From the NCBI RefSeq assembly GCF_037113415.1, contig NZ_CP146608.1:826501-890500 (forward strand): a DNA stretch of 64,000 nt, given 5' to 3'. This document shows positions 33,022-42,962 of this stretch, piece after piece. The position numbers and the translations under genes were made by a program. The DNA is from Devosia sp. XK-2 (GTDB taxonomy: Bacteria > Pseudomonadota > Alphaproteobacteria > Rhizobiales > Devosiaceae). Each line of letters opens with the position of its first letter. Positions within the stretch are counted from its first letter, which is position 1. The notes below the pieces were generated by a model that was not told the origin of the DNA, ran no database searches, and worked only from the letters and a program-made list of their open reading frames with translations.

Positions 33022-34236
33022 CTAGGATGCGTGGTGTTCTGCTTCGCTCCCTCCCCAGCCGGCTATGACCCCGGTGAGCACGCAGATGGTCGCGAAGGCG
33101 ATAGTCACAGCCAAAATGCCAAACATGGCATTGGTCAGGCCCATGGCGACAAATCCGGAAATCAACGTCGTGGTCAGCGTTATGGTCCAGCGGCGCAGCG
33201 TCGACTTTGGCATACGCAATGCTTCGACAATTGGAGCCAGGACGATCAGCCCATAGGCAATGATCCCGAGAGTGCCGGCGCTCGCCGCCAGATCAATCAG
33301 GTCGTTGTGCAGGTGGGGCGTGCCGGCAAAAGAACCATCGGCCATAGAATTTGCCACGGTAGTGAACGCAAATGGTCCGTGACCAAAAATAGGAGCGTCT
33401 AGAAAGGCGCGAAATCCACCAAGATACATCTGGAGGCGCAGGTCCGTCGAATAGTCGGTCGGAGCGCCGTGGGCGAAGGTGTCCGAAATGTCGATCAATA
33501 CCCTCTGCACACCCGAAAGGCTGCTGGCCCCCAGCGCGAGCGCCAGGACCGCGAGAATGACAAGCGCGACAATGCCCAACAGCACGATCCTGCGTGGCAA
33601 CAGGCGCGTTAAGGCAGCGACAAGAGCCATCACGCCGAACATCGCCACGGCAGCAACGATAGCGCCACGCGTGCCGGACAGGATGATTGGGACGACGGCA
33701 ACGATCGGGACAGAAAGGAACAGGTAGCGAGCCCAGTGCCGGCTCGATAACACACCGACAAGGGCGCAGAAACTGACAAGAAGAACAACGTCCGCGAAGT
33801 GGATCGGGTTGGCCACTAGTGTTCCTGCCCTGTTCGTCCCGGTCGTTTGCACTTCAAATATCGCCATCACTGCTGCGCCCGCCGTGCCACATAGCGCAAG
33901 TAAGCCTGTCCAGGCCGCAAGCGACGAACTTTCGAAGCCTTTCAGCAATGTCACCAGCGGCACAATGGCAAGCAGCGGGAGAAAATAGAGAAGGCCCTCC
34001 AGGCCAGCCGGCCCCGCACTGATCACATAGGCCAGGCCGATTAGCAGGAGGCCTGCCAATGGCATCCACATAATCGGTCGCCCGAACTCGATCGTAACCT
34101 GCGGCCAGATCAGGAATAGCCCGATAGCGCTGGCGACGAGAAACAGAGCGTTGCTGGCCTCGGGCGCGACTGGCGCCATAGCCAGCGCGGCGATAAGGCA
34201 GATGAATGGAATGGCGTTTTTAAAGGTGAGGGTCAT
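33022..34236 (-). CDS. O-antigen ligase/polymerase-like membrane protein (WaaL family)
   Basis: A 404-residue integral membrane protein with about ten or more hydrophobic segments. The large periplasmic loop contains GHGPFAFTTVANSMADG and then PHLHNDLIDLAASAGTLGIIAYG, the H-x-H-N-D plus G-x-x-G pattern of the O-antigen ligase (Wzy_C) family; SGTRGAIVA is another family motif. Such enzymes join undecaprenyl-linked glycans to lipid A core, or polymerise them. I chose the ATG at 34236, immediately before the first membrane segment, over the frame's start at 34362. It diverges from the lptD-lptE pair, consistent with a role in lipopolysaccharide assembly. Confidence 0.85.
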   Translation of the reverse strand: MTLTFKNAIPFICLIAALAMAPVAPEASNALFLVASAIGLFLIWPQVTIEFGRPIMWMPLAGLLLIGLAYVISAGPAGLEGLLYFLPLLAIVPLVTLLKGFESSSLAAWTGLLALCGTAGAAVMAIFEVQTTGTNRAGTLVANPIHFADVVLLVSFCALVGVLSSRHWARYLFLSVPIVAVVPIILSGTRGAIVAAVAMFGVMALVAALTRLLPRRIVLLGIVALVILAVLALALGASSLSGVQRVLIDISDTFAHGAPTDYSTDLRLQMYLGGFRAFLDAPIFGHGPFAFTTVANSMADGSFAGTPHLHNDLIDLAASAGTLGIIAYGLIVLAPIVEALRMPKSTLRRWTITLTTTLISGFVAMGLTNAMFGILAVTIAFATICVLTGVIAGWGGSEAEHHAS

Positions 34237-34507
34237 GACAAACCCATTAGCCTCGCCTCCCAGTATCCACAAGCATGCGCTGAACCTTGCGAGCCGCCGA
34301 CCCAAGGTCACATCGCCACTCCATCGCGATATATGGGTCACACTGCCCGGGAGTTTGCACATTCTTCATTGCCCGGTCCTAGATTGGTCGGTAGTTTGTC
34401 GGCCACGGGCGTATCGGCTTTGGACGGCGTTGCGAATTCTGATTTTGGCGTAGTGTGGTCATGGCAACCCCAAGCTCTGAGGCTCGAAACGCAAGGGGTA
34501 CCCGCTG

Positions 34508-36808
34508 ATGGGGTCCGGCAAGGGCGCTCTGCTGGCATGGGCCTGCATGCTGGCCCTGATGTCTGCCGGCGCTACTATCCCAGCTAGCGCGCAGGGCCTG
34601 TTGCCTTCTGATTTTTTTAACGCGCCAATCGATCCGGCCGCTCCAACGGCGGTGGAGGCTGAAGAACTTGTCTTTGACTCGGTGCACAACCAGATAACGG
34701 CCCGCGGCGATGTGGTCCTGCGCGTTAGCGGCTATGTGCTATCCGGGGATCGTCTTGTCTATCGGCGCGCTGACGGCGAGATGGAGCTAATCGGCAATGT
34801 CGTCGTCATCGATCCCTCGGGCAATACCTCCCATAGCGATCGGCTTGACCTGACAGGCGGATTGAAACGCGTCGTCCTCGACAGCATGACCCTTACCGCC
34901 CATGACGGGTCACGCGTTACCGCCGACAGCGCGGAATTCGATCAGGTCCTCAATTCCATTCTCACCAATATGCGCTACGCCCCTTGTGGCGATTGCATCG
35001 ATTCCTCGGGGCAGCGGATCGGCTGGTCCATCAGCGCCGCCAGGGTCGTCCAGAATGCCCAGGACAACTCCATAACCCTAGAACAGCCTAGCCTGGCATT
35101 GCTCGGCATTCCGGTCGCCTGGTTGCCTTATCTCTGGCTGCCCGACATGAGCAATGAGGCGCTCGATTCCATTCCCAAGCCCAGCCTAGGTTACTCTGAG
35201 GAAATTGGCGTCAAGGTTGAAGTCCCCTTTACGGTCTATTCGACTGCGAACACCAGCGTCATTCTTTCCCCCACCCTGTTGAGCCGACAAGGCTTTTTGA
35301 TGGGTGCCGAATGGATCCAGCGTTTCGACAAGGGCTCGTTCCGCATCAAGGCTTCGGGTCTCTACCAGTTTGATCAAACTGCTTTCAGCTTTGCCGATGC
35401 CAAGCGCGACTGGCGCGGTGCCGTCCAGGCACAGGGCGAGTTCCGGCCGATTGAGGACTGGACCGTTGGCGCGGCCTATTCGGTCTTTACCGACAGCGCC
35501 TATTTCGCCGACTACCTGCTCGATCCACGGCGTTCCGCGGTCAACGAGGTCTATGCTACACATCTGACCGCCGACACCTATATCGATGCGCGCATTCAGC
35601 AATTTAACATGCTGGGCGACAATCCCAGCTCAGTGCGCGAGCAGCAGGGCATCGCGCTGCCCAATATCCGCGTTGAGCGCAGCTTCACCCTGCCACCTGG
35701 CAGCGGGCGGATTGAAGTGGAAGCGCGGCTCCTGGGCATGACGCGCCAACTGGACTATTCCACCACGGTCAACGGGATTCCCTATGACTATGGCTATGCC
35801 GGCAGTCGGGTGCATGGCATGGCCCAGGCAAGCTGGCAGAACCAATGGATTGCTGGAGGAGCCGTCGTGACGCCTTTTCTGGGGTTAAGGCTCGACGGTG
35901 CTGGCTATGATGGCGGCAGCGCGCTAGCCTCGGCGCCGGCAGCGCAGACGATGCTGGGCGTCACGCCAATTGCGGCGCTCGATGTGCGCTATCCGCTGGC
36001 CGCCTATGGCAATGGCGTCACCCACCTGGTGGAGCCTATTGGCCAGATCGTTTATCGCGGTGCCGCGAGCAATATGCCTGGCATCACCAATGAAGATTCC
36101 CAGAGCGTGATCTTCGACGACAACAATATTTTCACCTACAACCGCTTTACCGGGATGGACCGCCAGGAAGAGGGGCTGCGGCTCAATTTAGGTGGCCGCT
36201 ATCTGGCGAGCCTCGCCGATGGCAGCTATCTTGAACTGGTGGGCGGACAATCGTTCCAACTGGCCGGTACCAACGTCTTTGACCTCCCTAATCAGCAGCA
36301 GGTCGGGGTGGGATCGGGCCTCGAAAATGCAGCATCTTATGCCGTGATCGGCGCCTATGGTGCGCTCGCCGATACCCTCAAGGCAGGCGGCAAATTGCAG
36401 ATCGACACCAGCACATTCGATATTGCGCGGGCCGGACTCGGCATGAGCTATAGTTACGATGGCTGGTCGGGCGCCCTGAATTACCGATACGCTGCCGCCA
36501 CACCCGCTACCGGCAATATCCGTGACATGCACGAAATTGGCGCCGAGATATCGGTGCCTCTGACCGAATATTGGAGCGCCAACGGCAATGCCTATTGGGA
36601 TCTTTCGGCCAATAGCTACCTGCAGGCGGGCGGTGGCCTGACCTATAATGACGGCTATCTGGTCGTCGCCGCAGGTATCACCCGCACCGGTCCGACCCAT
36701 AGTTCGCCCAATGACCTGCGCGCGACGGCGACCTTCCGTCTCTTGGCACCCGCGGGCTTTGATGTCGGCTATTCGGGGGCCGTACCCGTGGGCAATCTGA
36801 TCAAATGA
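34508..36808 (+). CDS. lptD: LPS-assembly outer membrane protein LptD
   Basis: A 766-residue outer membrane translocon protein. A signal peptide (MGSGKGALLAWACMLALMSA, ending PASAQ) is followed by an OstA-type periplasmic domain of beta-jellyroll strands (VEAEELVFDSVHNQITARGD, YRRADGEMELIGNV). From about residue 200 the large C-terminal barrel follows (WLPYLWLPDM, then many alternating strands to the end). A C-x-x-C pair (CGDC, about residue 160) could form a disulfide. LptD with the lipoprotein LptE inserts lipopolysaccharide into the outer leaflet. The next gene is LptE-like. Context differs from the usual Hyphomicrobiales lptFG-lptD-surA operon, so this may be a second copy. Confidence 0.92.
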   Translation: MGSGKGALLAWACMLALMSAGATIPASAQGLLPSDFFNAPIDPAAPTAVEAEELVFDSVHNQITARGDVVLRVSGYVLSGDRLVYRRADGEMELIGNVVVIDPSGNTSHSDRLDLTGGLKRVVLDSMTLTAHDGSRVTADSAEFDQVLNSILTNMRYAPCGDCIDSSGQRIGWSISAARVVQNAQDNSITLEQPSLALLGIPVAWLPYLWLPDMSNEALDSIPKPSLGYSEEIGVKVEVPFTVYSTANTSVILSPTLLSRQGFLMGAEWIQRFDKGSFRIKASGLYQFDQTAFSFADAKRDWRGAVQAQGEFRPIEDWTVGAAYSVFTDSAYFADYLLDPRRSAVNEVYATHLTADTYIDARIQQFNMLGDNPSSVREQQGIALPNIRVERSFTLPPGSGRIEVEARLLGMTRQLDYSTTVNGIPYDYGYAGSRVHGMAQASWQNQWIAGGAVVTPFLGLRLDGAGYDGGSALASAPAAQTMLGVTPIAALDVRYPLAAYGNGVTHLVEPIGQIVYRGAASNMPGITNEDSQSVIFDDNNIFTYNRFTGMDRQEEGLRLNLGGRYLASLADGSYLELVGGQSFQLAGTNVFDLPNQQQVGVGSGLENAASYAVIGAYGALADTLKAGGKLQIDTSTFDIARAGLGMSYSYDGWSGALNYRYAAATPATGNIRDMHEIGAEISVPLTEYWSANGNAYWDLSANSYLQAGGGLTYNDGYLVVAAGITRTGPTHSSPNDLRATATFRLLAPAGFDVGYSGAVPVGNLIK

Positions 36809-36822
36809 CTGGGGGAGCTGTG

Positions 36823-37311
36823 ATGCGTCGAGGTCTTCGAGCGGCGTTGGCAGGCGGTATTCTTGCCGCAACGCTGGCCGGATGCACCAGCTTTGCGCCG
36901 GTCTATGGCGATCGAACGGGTGGCGACATGGCCTCCGCCCGCTTCAATTTTGCAGCGCCGGACAGCCGCGTCGAGCAGATCATCCTCAATCGGCTCAAAC
37001 TCTCCTTCCCCGAACCGGCGCTCCCGTCCGATCCGACGCTGGACATCGCTGCGGCCGTCAGCGCGCCGCAAAATTCAATGTCCGACGCTTATGCTGTGGC
37101 GCGTCCCGTCAATGTGCGCGTCGAGGCAACGGTGACGATCAGGCGGAACAATGAGACCGTGTTCGAGGCCCGGCGCTTTGCCGACACGGCCTATCAGGGT
37201 GGCAAGCTAACGCCGGTCGATCTCGCGTCCGGTGAAGGAGCCAGTGAGGTGGCTGCACGTGCCGCCGCAGAGGCGCTGAGGGCGGCGATATTGGCCGGAT
37301 ATAGGCCATAG
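36823..37311 (+). CDS. lptE: LPS-assembly lipoprotein LptE-like
   Basis: A 162-residue lipoprotein. The lipobox is clear: LAATLAGC with the cysteine near residue 21, followed by TSFAPVYGD, matching the LAGCGFxPLYG start of alphaproteobacterial LptE. The body alternates strands and ends in a helix rich in alanine (AARAAAEALRAAILAGYRP), as in that family. LptE plugs the LptD barrel. I chose the ATG at 36823 because GGGGGAG lies six bases before it; an ATG at 36805 overlaps the lptD stop. The pairing with lptD supports the call, since LptE sequences are weakly conserved. Confidence 0.82.
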   Translation: MRRGLRAALAGGILAATLAGCTSFAPVYGDRTGGDMASARFNFAAPDSRVEQIILNRLKLSFPEPALPSDPTLDIAAAVSAPQNSMSDAYAVARPVNVRVEATVTIRRNNETVFEARRFADTAYQGGKLTPVDLASGEGASEVAARAAAEALRAAILAGYRP

Positions 37312-37419
37312 CCTGCAGGAATCTGCTTGTCTTCAGCGGCCAGTCTGCGCCTTGAAATTCTAGAACGCGATAGTCTGCACAGCCGACATAGATCTCCGCA
37401 TCAGGGTGATAGGCGCGGA

Positions 37420-40400
37420 TCAATGAACGTGCGTGCCATCGTCTGGCGCTTTGGGCAGGAAACGGCGCGTCGCGGCGCTGAACTGGTCGATATAGGTCAG
37501 CAGCACCGGCACCACCAAGAGTGTCAGAGCGGTGGAACTGACGAGCCCTCCGATCACCGCATGGGCCATCGGAGCGTTCTCGCCGCTGCCGCCATGCAGG
37601 TTGAGCGCCAGCGGCAGCATGCCGAAAATCATGGCCAGAGTGGTCATGATGATCGGGCGGAAGCGGGTCGCTCCGGCTTCCACAAGGGCCTCATAGAGGT
37701 TCCAACCCTCTCTGATGTGCTGGTTGGCATTGTCGACCAGAAGAATGGCATTCTTGACCACCAGGCCCATCAACATAATGAAACCGATCGCGGAGAACAT
37801 ATTGAGCGTCGAACCGCCCACCAGCAGGCCTGCCATCACACCAATCAGCGCCAGGGGCAGGGACCCCATGATCGCCAATGGCTGCAGGAAGCTGCCGAAC
37901 TGGCTCGCTAGCACGAGATAGATGAAGATGACCGCCAGCAGCAGCGCCGAACCGACGGCGCCCATGGTCTCGGCGATCTGTTCGACATCGCCGCCGAACG
38001 ATGTGCGATAGCCCGTCGGTAGATCCAGCGCCGCAACAACAGCCTGCAATTGCGGCGTGATCGAGCCCAGCTCGACGCCCTCCAGATAGGCTTCGATCGT
38101 CACGCCGCGCTGCAGATCCTGGCGACTAATCGTCGCCGGGCCAACGCTTTCGACAATGTCAGCGACCTGGCCGAGCGTGATCATTTGGTTCGATCCGGTA
38201 GCGCCCGACTGCGCAATGGGCAGATTGCCAAGCGCCAAGGCATCGTTGCGCAGCCCTTCAGGCAGGCGAACCACGACCGAATAGACCTGGCCGTTCTGCG
38301 CCGTCCAGTCGGCCACGTCTTCGCCGGCGATCAGAGGTGACAGCGTGGCTGCGATCTGCCCCATGGACACACCCAGATTATCGGCCAGATCGCGATTGAT
38401 CCGGATACCCACCACTGGCTGAGCCTCATCCAGGCTCGACGTGATATCGATCAGGCCCGGCACTTCCGCCAGCTTGGCTTCAAGCTCGTCGGCCAACCGT
38501 CCAAGCACTTCGAAACTGTCGCCATAGAGTGTCACCGAAACGGGGGCCGCGTTGCCGCTGACACCGGACGCTGCGGACACCTGGAATTTCGCGCCGGGAA
38601 TAGCCTCCAGCGCCGCTCTGACGCTTGGCATCAGTTCGACAGGTGTAACGCTGCGCAGCGCCTTATCGACCAGGGTGACGGTCATGGTACCGCTATTGGC
38701 GCCCGCGGCCGACAAACCGCCCCCGACGGTCGAATAGATCGTTTTGACTTCCGGGAATGTCTTGATGACCGTCTCCGCCTGATAAAGTTTAGCGGCGGTC
38801 GCCTCCTTGGACGAACCGGCCGATGTTTCGACCGCCACGGTAAAATTGCCGTTGTCGGTTACCGGCACGAATTCGACCCCCACCAGGGGAAACAACATGA
38901 ACGTGCCCACAAACGACATCAGGGCGATGAGCAATACCGTTTTGCGGAATTTCAATCCCCAGCGGATCAGGTGGCGATAACCTCCGGTAGTCCAGGTAAA
39001 CAGGCGGTCGAACTGCGCCACTAGCCGTCCGACCGGGCCGCGCTTCGTGTTCGGATTAGCCGCTGGGTCATGCCAGACACTCGACATCATCGGGTCCAGG
39101 GTAAAGGCCACGAACAGCGAGATCAGCACGGCAACCGAGACCGTCACGCCGAACTGCAGGAAAAAGCGCCCCATGATCCCGTCCATGAAGGCCACGGGCA
39201 GGAACACGGCCACGATGGACAACGTCGTCGCCATCACCGCCAATCCGATCTCATTGGTGCCGTCCAATGCCGCCTGACGATGCGACTTGCCCATATGCAG
39301 ATGCCGCGTGATATTTTCGCGCACTACAATGGCGTCATCGATCAGAATGCCCACGGCCAGGGACAGAGCCAACAGCGTCATCATGTTAAGGGTGAAGCCC
39401 AAAAAGTTGAGCGCAATCATCGTGCCGATGATCGAGATCGGCAGTGTCAGCCCGGTGATGACGGTCGACCGCCAGGAATTGAGGAAAAGGAAGACGATGA
39501 CGACCGCCAGGGCGGCGCCCTCGATCAGCATGTTCTGAACCGCATGGAAGGAGTTCTCCACCGGTTCGGCATTGTCGACCACGATCTCAATATGGACTTC
39601 GCCGGCCGGCAATTCCTTCTCGAGGAGTTGGTCGATGGTATGCCGAATGTCCTCGGCGACACCCACCGTATTAGCACCCTGGGTCTTGAGGATGTCCACG
39701 GCCAGGGCGCGCTGGCCATTGAGGATAGCCAGACTTGCCGCCTCGCCGGTGCCATCGACAATGGTGGCCACGTCGCGCAGGGTCACTGGCTGGCCGCCTT
39801 GATTGCCGACGGTCACATCGTAAAAATCCTGCTCGTCCTCCAGCCGTCCCAGCACCTGGATCGATTGCACGAGGCTGTCCTGGGTGATGGAACCGGCCGC
39901 CAGATCCTTGTTGGCGGCCTGCAGGGCTGAAACCACGGCACCAGGGCTGATATTGAAGGCGGCGAGGCGATCAGGATCGATCTCGATATTAAGCTGGCGC
40001 GGCACGCCGCCCACCACCGTGGCGCTCCCCACGCCGTCAATGTTGGAGATGCGTCGCGCGATGACATCTTCCGTCAGCGCCGTCAGATCACGGTCCGACA
40101 ATGTATTGGAACTGACCGCCAAGGACAGTATCGGCAAGGCGCTGGGGTCGAAGCGCAGCACGCGTGGGTCGCCCGCGCCGTCCGGCAATCTGGCCTTGAT
40201 CGGGTCGAGCTTGTCGCGAACATCAAGCGCCTTCTGCTGGGAGTCCGATTCCAGGTTGAAGATCATCAGTACCATGGCCTGGCCAGACTGGGCCGTGGAC
40301 TGGATAGTGTCGAGCCCGGCTATGGTGTTGACGGCATCTTCAATAGGTTCGATGACGTCGGCCTCGACAGCCTCGGGCGAGGCTCCCGGATAGCTCACGA

Positions 40401-40542
40401 CCACAGCAACGACCGGCAGATCGATATCGGGCAATTGCTCGATTGGCAGGCGTTGATACGAGTAGATGCCAAACACCAGGATCGCCACCATGATCATGGT
40501 GGCAAAAACGGGATGGTTGACGCTGATACGGGTCAGGAACAT
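37420..40542 (-). CDS. RND efflux transporter, inner-membrane subunit (AcrB/MexB-like HAE1)
   Basis: A 1040-residue proton-driven pump with the standard two-fold repeat of six membrane segments and large periplasmic loops. It begins [20 protein letters not shown] and has [28 protein letters not shown], the family start. The proton-relay aspartates are present in [16 protein letters not shown], and [16 protein letters not shown] and the second-half [14 protein letters not shown] are also recognisable. It exports hydrophobic drugs or toxic metabolites through an adaptor and an outer-membrane channel not encoded here. The adaptor gene ends four bases upstream. Control is likely by the GbsR/MarR gene that starts the operon. 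Confidence 0.95.
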   Translation of the reverse strand: MFLTRISVNHPVFATMIMVAILVFGIYSYQRLPIEQLPDIDLPVVAVVVSYPGASPEAVEADVIEPIEDAVNTIAGLDTIQSTAQSGQAMVLMIFNLESDSQQKALDVRDKLDPIKARLPDGAGDPRVLRFDPSALPILSLAVSSNTLSDRDLTALTEDVIARRISNIDGVGSATVVGGVPRQLNIEIDPDRLAAFNISPGAVVSALQAANKDLAAGSITQDSLVQSIQVLGRLEDEQDFYDVTVGNQGGQPVTLRDVATIVDGTGEAASLAILNGQRALAVDILKTQGANTVGVAEDIRHTIDQLLEKELPAGEVHIEIVVDNAEPVENSFHAVQNMLIEGAALAVVIVFLFLNSWRSTVITGLTLPISIIGTMIALNFLGFTLNMMTLLALSLAVGILIDDAIVVRENITRHLHMGKSHRQAALDGTNEIGLAVMATTLSIVAVFLPVAFMDGIMGRFFLQFGVTVSVAVLISLFVAFTLDPMMSSVWHDPAANPNTKRGPVGRLVAQFDRLFTWTTGGYRHLIRWGLKFRKTVLLIALMSFVGTFMLFPLVGVEFVPVTDNGNFTVAVETSAGSSKEATAAKLYQAETVIKTFPEVKTIYSTVGGGLSAAGANSGTMTVTLVDKALRSVTPVELMPSVRAALEAIPGAKFQVSAASGVSGNAAPVSVTLYGDSFEVLGRLADELEAKLAEVPGLIDITSSLDEAQPVVGIRINRDLADNLGVSMGQIAATLSPLIAGEDVADWTAQNGQVYSVVVRLPEGLRNDALALGNLPIAQSGATGSNQMITLGQVADIVESVGPATISRQDLQRGVTIEAYLEGVELGSITPQLQAVVAALDLPTGYRTSFGGDVEQIAETMGAVGSALLLAVIFIYLVLASQFGSFLQPLAIMGSLPLALIGVMAGLLVGGSTLNMFSAIGFIMLMGLVVKNAILLVDNANQHIREGWNLYEALVEAGATRFRPIIMTTLAMIFGMLPLALNLHGGSGENAPMAHAVIGGLVSSTALTLLVVPVLLTYIDQFSAATRRFLPKAPDDGTHVH

Positions 40543-40545
40543 CGA

Positions 40546-41742
40546 TCAGCCCTCCACGAGCGTGTAGCTATCTCCGGCCTCAAGCTCAGACAGCGGTGCC
40601 GAAACGATGGTGTCTCCCACGCCCAGTCCGGTGACTTCAATCAACCGCCCGCGTTCCCATTCGCGCACCCGCGCCACGCCTTGGCGTTCCAGCGTGCCCT
40701 CGACCAGCTTGAGTACGAATTGGCCTTCGGCGTCCTCGCGTAGCGCTGCGGCCGGAACGGCAATGGCATTGTCCGCCTGATCGACCGTGATGTGCCCCGT
40801 GGCGAACATGCCACCCCTCAACATGCCCTCCTCATTGCTCAGCTCGATATAGATCGGCACGGTGCGCGTGCCGCTCAACGATACCGGATTGACGCGCGTA
40901 ACCGTGCCGTCAAAGTCTTGCCCGTCCAGGCCGGTAACGCCGATTTTCACCGGTTGGCCGCGCGTGACGCGGGCGCTCGAGGTGACCGATGCGGTCGCAT
41001 CGAACTCCATCTCATCCAGGTTCACGATGGTAAAGAGCGCCGTGCCGGCCGCCACGGTCTGGCCCGTATCAACTGACCGCGAGGAAACGATGCCGTCGAG
41101 CGGCGCCCGCACGGTCGCATTGTTAAGCGCTAGTTCGGCAGCGGCCACTGCGCTTTCGAGCGCTGTCAGATTGGCGCGCAGCGCTTCGGTCGCAGAGCGC
41201 GCCTGTTCGAGTGTCGAAGGGCTGGCAAGCCCCTGTCGGGCCAATTCCTCGGTCCGTTCCAGGCTCTGTTCGGACGAATTGAGTTGAGCCCGGGTGGCAT
41301 TGGCGGTGGCGCGCTGTTGGTTGAGCTGCAATTCGAGCGGCGCCCTGTCAATCTGCGCCAGCACATCGCCTTCGTTGACCTCGTCACCCGGACGCACCAT
41401 CACGGCCATCACCCGGCCTGAGGCTTGCGAGGCCACATCGGACTGGCGGGCGGGCACCAATGTGCCAGTGACCTTGACTGTCTCACGTAAAGTCGCAGGT
41501 TCGATGACTGTCGTCTCGGACTGACGGATCTGCATGGTCACAGGTTCTGCGTTCGCCGGCTCGGGAACCGGCGTGTCCTGCAACCGCAGCACTACGAAGC
41601 CGGTAATGGCCGCGACGATGATGGCCAGTACCACCCAGGGTGTTATCCGCCGCTTTGGCTTCAGCCCTTGGGCAATACGCGCGGCATTTTCCTTTTCGCG
41701 GCGGCTTTGCGCCCATTCAGGCTTCTTATGCGCGTCGGTCAT
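40546..41742 (-). CDS. RND efflux periplasmic adaptor (HlyD/AcrA family)
   Basis: A 398-residue membrane fusion protein. A cytosolic basic N-terminus and one membrane anchor (ITPWVVLAIIVAAITGFVVL, about residues 33-52) lead to a lipoyl/barrel-sandwich domain (VKVTGTLVPARQSDVASQASGRV). A coiled coil of about 70 residues follows (LNQQRATANATRAQL to SAVAAAELALNNA), then beta-barrel segments. It is anchored by a helix rather than a lipid because no lipobox cysteine is present. It links the RND pump to an outer-membrane channel. Its start overlaps the GbsR/MarR stop by four bases. Confidence 0.94.
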   Translation of the reverse strand: MTDAHKKPEWAQSRREKENAARIAQGLKPKRRITPWVVLAIIVAAITGFVVLRLQDTPVPEPANAEPVTMQIRQSETTVIEPATLRETVKVTGTLVPARQSDVASQASGRVMAVMVRPGDEVNEGDVLAQIDRAPLELQLNQQRATANATRAQLNSSEQSLERTEELARQGLASPSTLEQARSATEALRANLTALESAVAAAELALNNATVRAPLDGIVSSRSVDTGQTVAAGTALFTIVNLDEMEFDATASVTSSARVTRGQPVKIGVTGLDGQDFDGTVTRVNPVSLSGTRTVPIYIELSNEEGMLRGGMFATGHITVDQADNAIAVPAAALREDAEGQFVLKLVEGTLERQGVARVREWERGRLIEVTGLGVGDTIVSAPLSELEAGDSYTLVEG

Positions 41743-42206
41743 TTCCCGTCCTTTTCATGATCTTCCGCTTCGCCGAGCGCCTTCGCCCAATGTGCAAGAA
41801 TATCGGCAGACTTCTCCAGAAAGCTCTGCACCGCCGCGGCGCGTTGCGCAGCCGCCGAATCTTCCGCTCGCATGTCCTCGACACAGCCTTTGATGGATCG
41901 CGCCTGCCGCTCGAACTGGGCGGCCAGGTCGCCCACCACATCCAGTGGAGACAGGCCCGCGAGCTGGTAATAGTCCTGCCGATCTCCAGTGCGGGTTGTC
42001 AGCTTGAGGATGCCCTTGCGTGCCAGGTCACGAGCGTTGGTGCTGGCACTGGCCCGGCTGATCTCCAGCCGCTCGCTGATCTGAACCAGGTTCAGCTCCC
42101 GCCCTTCCACGGTCAGTAGTCCCAGAATCCGCCCTGAAATCCGCGGCTCGCCACGCTCCTGGGCCATCAATCCCATTTGTTCGATGAAGCGTGTGCTCGC
42201 CTTCAA
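41739..42206 (-). CDS. GbsR/MarR family transcriptional regulator
   Basis: A 155-residue winged-helix regulator. The N-terminus FIEQMGLMAQERGEPRISGRILGLLTVEG is characteristic of the GbsR branch; the recognition region LVQISERLEISRASASTNARDLARKGIL is followed by the wing (TRTGDRQDYYQL). The C-terminal half is helical and probably mediates dimerisation. It is the first gene of the efflux operon and likely represses it. Three TGAACGAT half-sites lie just upstream of its start (42222-42254), strongly suggesting autoregulation. Confidence 0.9.
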   Translation of the reverse strand: MKASTRFIEQMGLMAQERGEPRISGRILGLLTVEGRELNLVQISERLEISRASASTNARDLARKGILKLTTRTGDRQDYYQLAGLSPLDVVGDLAAQFERQARSIKGCVEDMRAEDSAAAQRAAAVQSFLEKSADILAHWAKALGEAEDHEKDGK

Positions 42207-42221
42207 TCCAAACCTCTAAGT

Positions 42222-42254
42222 ATCGTTCAATTCATACTGAACGATTTGAACGAT
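42222..42254. promoter_or_regulatory. Three-half-site operator upstream of the efflux operon
   Basis: ATCGTTCA (42222-42229) and TGAACGAT (42238-42245) form an inverted repeat with an 8-base spacer; a third identical half-site, TGAACGAT, repeats directly at 42247-42254. The array begins 16 bases upstream of the GbsR/MarR start codon. It is probably that regulator's binding site. Confidence 0.65.
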
Positions 42255-42371
42255 GTGGGCAATGGCCGGGCGGGTGCTGAGACGGGCAGGCAGTTTGCTA
42301 AGAGAGGCAGCGGCATGAGCGCGGCGACCCGCGATCGCCAACGAGATTTCCAAAGGGAGATGGGCAGCCAG

Positions 42372-42962
42372 CTAGAACCGTCCCATTTCCTTTTTAACCC
42401 GTCCAAGAAACGCTTGCCGCTTTTGCTGCGTGACATTGTTCATGTCGTAAAGCGCGAGATATTTCGGCCTGGTCTGGAACGTCACCCAACCCCAGCGCAT
42501 GGCGAGGCGGCGCGGTGGATCGCCCATGACCAGGGTGCGCCAGCGATCGCCGCCATAGGTGGTGATGAACGCGGCCTTCCTGATATTGGACAAACCGGGC
42601 ACCAATTTGCCGCGATCGCCGCCGCCTTGCATGGTAAAAGTCACGCCCGGCAGGAAAATCCGGTCGAAATAGCCTTTCAAGATCGCCGGATAGCCGTAGT
42701 TCCAGACCGGATGGACAAAGACCAGAGCCTCAGCCGCGGTAAGCCTGTCCACATAGGGCCTGGTCAGTTCGGTCAGATTGCCCGGAACATCGTGATAGCC
42801 CAACCGCTCCTCGCGGCTGAGCACGGCCGGAAAATCCTCGTCGTAAAGGTTGAGCGCATCCACGCCGTGCCCGGCCTGCTCCAGGCTGTCGACCGCGGCG
42901 TGAAACAAGGCGCGGTTAAAGCTTGTCTCGACCGGATGAGCATGAATGACGTGAACTCGCAT
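42372..42962 (-). CDS. NAD(P)H dehydrogenase (quinone)-like flavodoxin-fold protein
   Basis: A 196-residue flavodoxin-fold reductase of the NQO/MdaB/KefF family, binding FMN or FAD. Motifs include VHVIHAHPVETSFNRALFHAA at the N-terminus (the phosphate loop) and VFVHPVWNYGYPAILKGYFDRIFLPGVTF near residue 80, the signature of the group. It normally transfers two electrons from NAD(P)H to quinones or similar acceptors. It is the last of six tightly linked genes; its start codon shares a base with the upstream FAD oxidase stop. It may recycle electrons for the oxidase or reduce an imported compound. Confidence 0.9.
   Translation of the reverse strand: MRVHVIHAHPVETSFNRALFHAAVDSLEQAGHGVDALNLYDEDFPAVLSREERLGYHDVPGNLTELTRPYVDRLTAAEALVFVHPVWNYGYPAILKGYFDRIFLPGVTFTMQGGGDRGKLVPGLSNIRKAAFITTYGGDRWRTLVMGDPPRRLAMRWGWVTFQTRPKYLALYDMNNVTQQKRQAFLGRVKKEMGRF

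Noticed and set aside
37139..37423. Small minus-strand frame beginning with YHPDAEIYVGC-like text
   Set aside because: It starts with TTG at the end of the RND gene, has no ribosome binding site and overlaps lptE in antisense; the first 35 residues look protein-like but match nothing I recognise.
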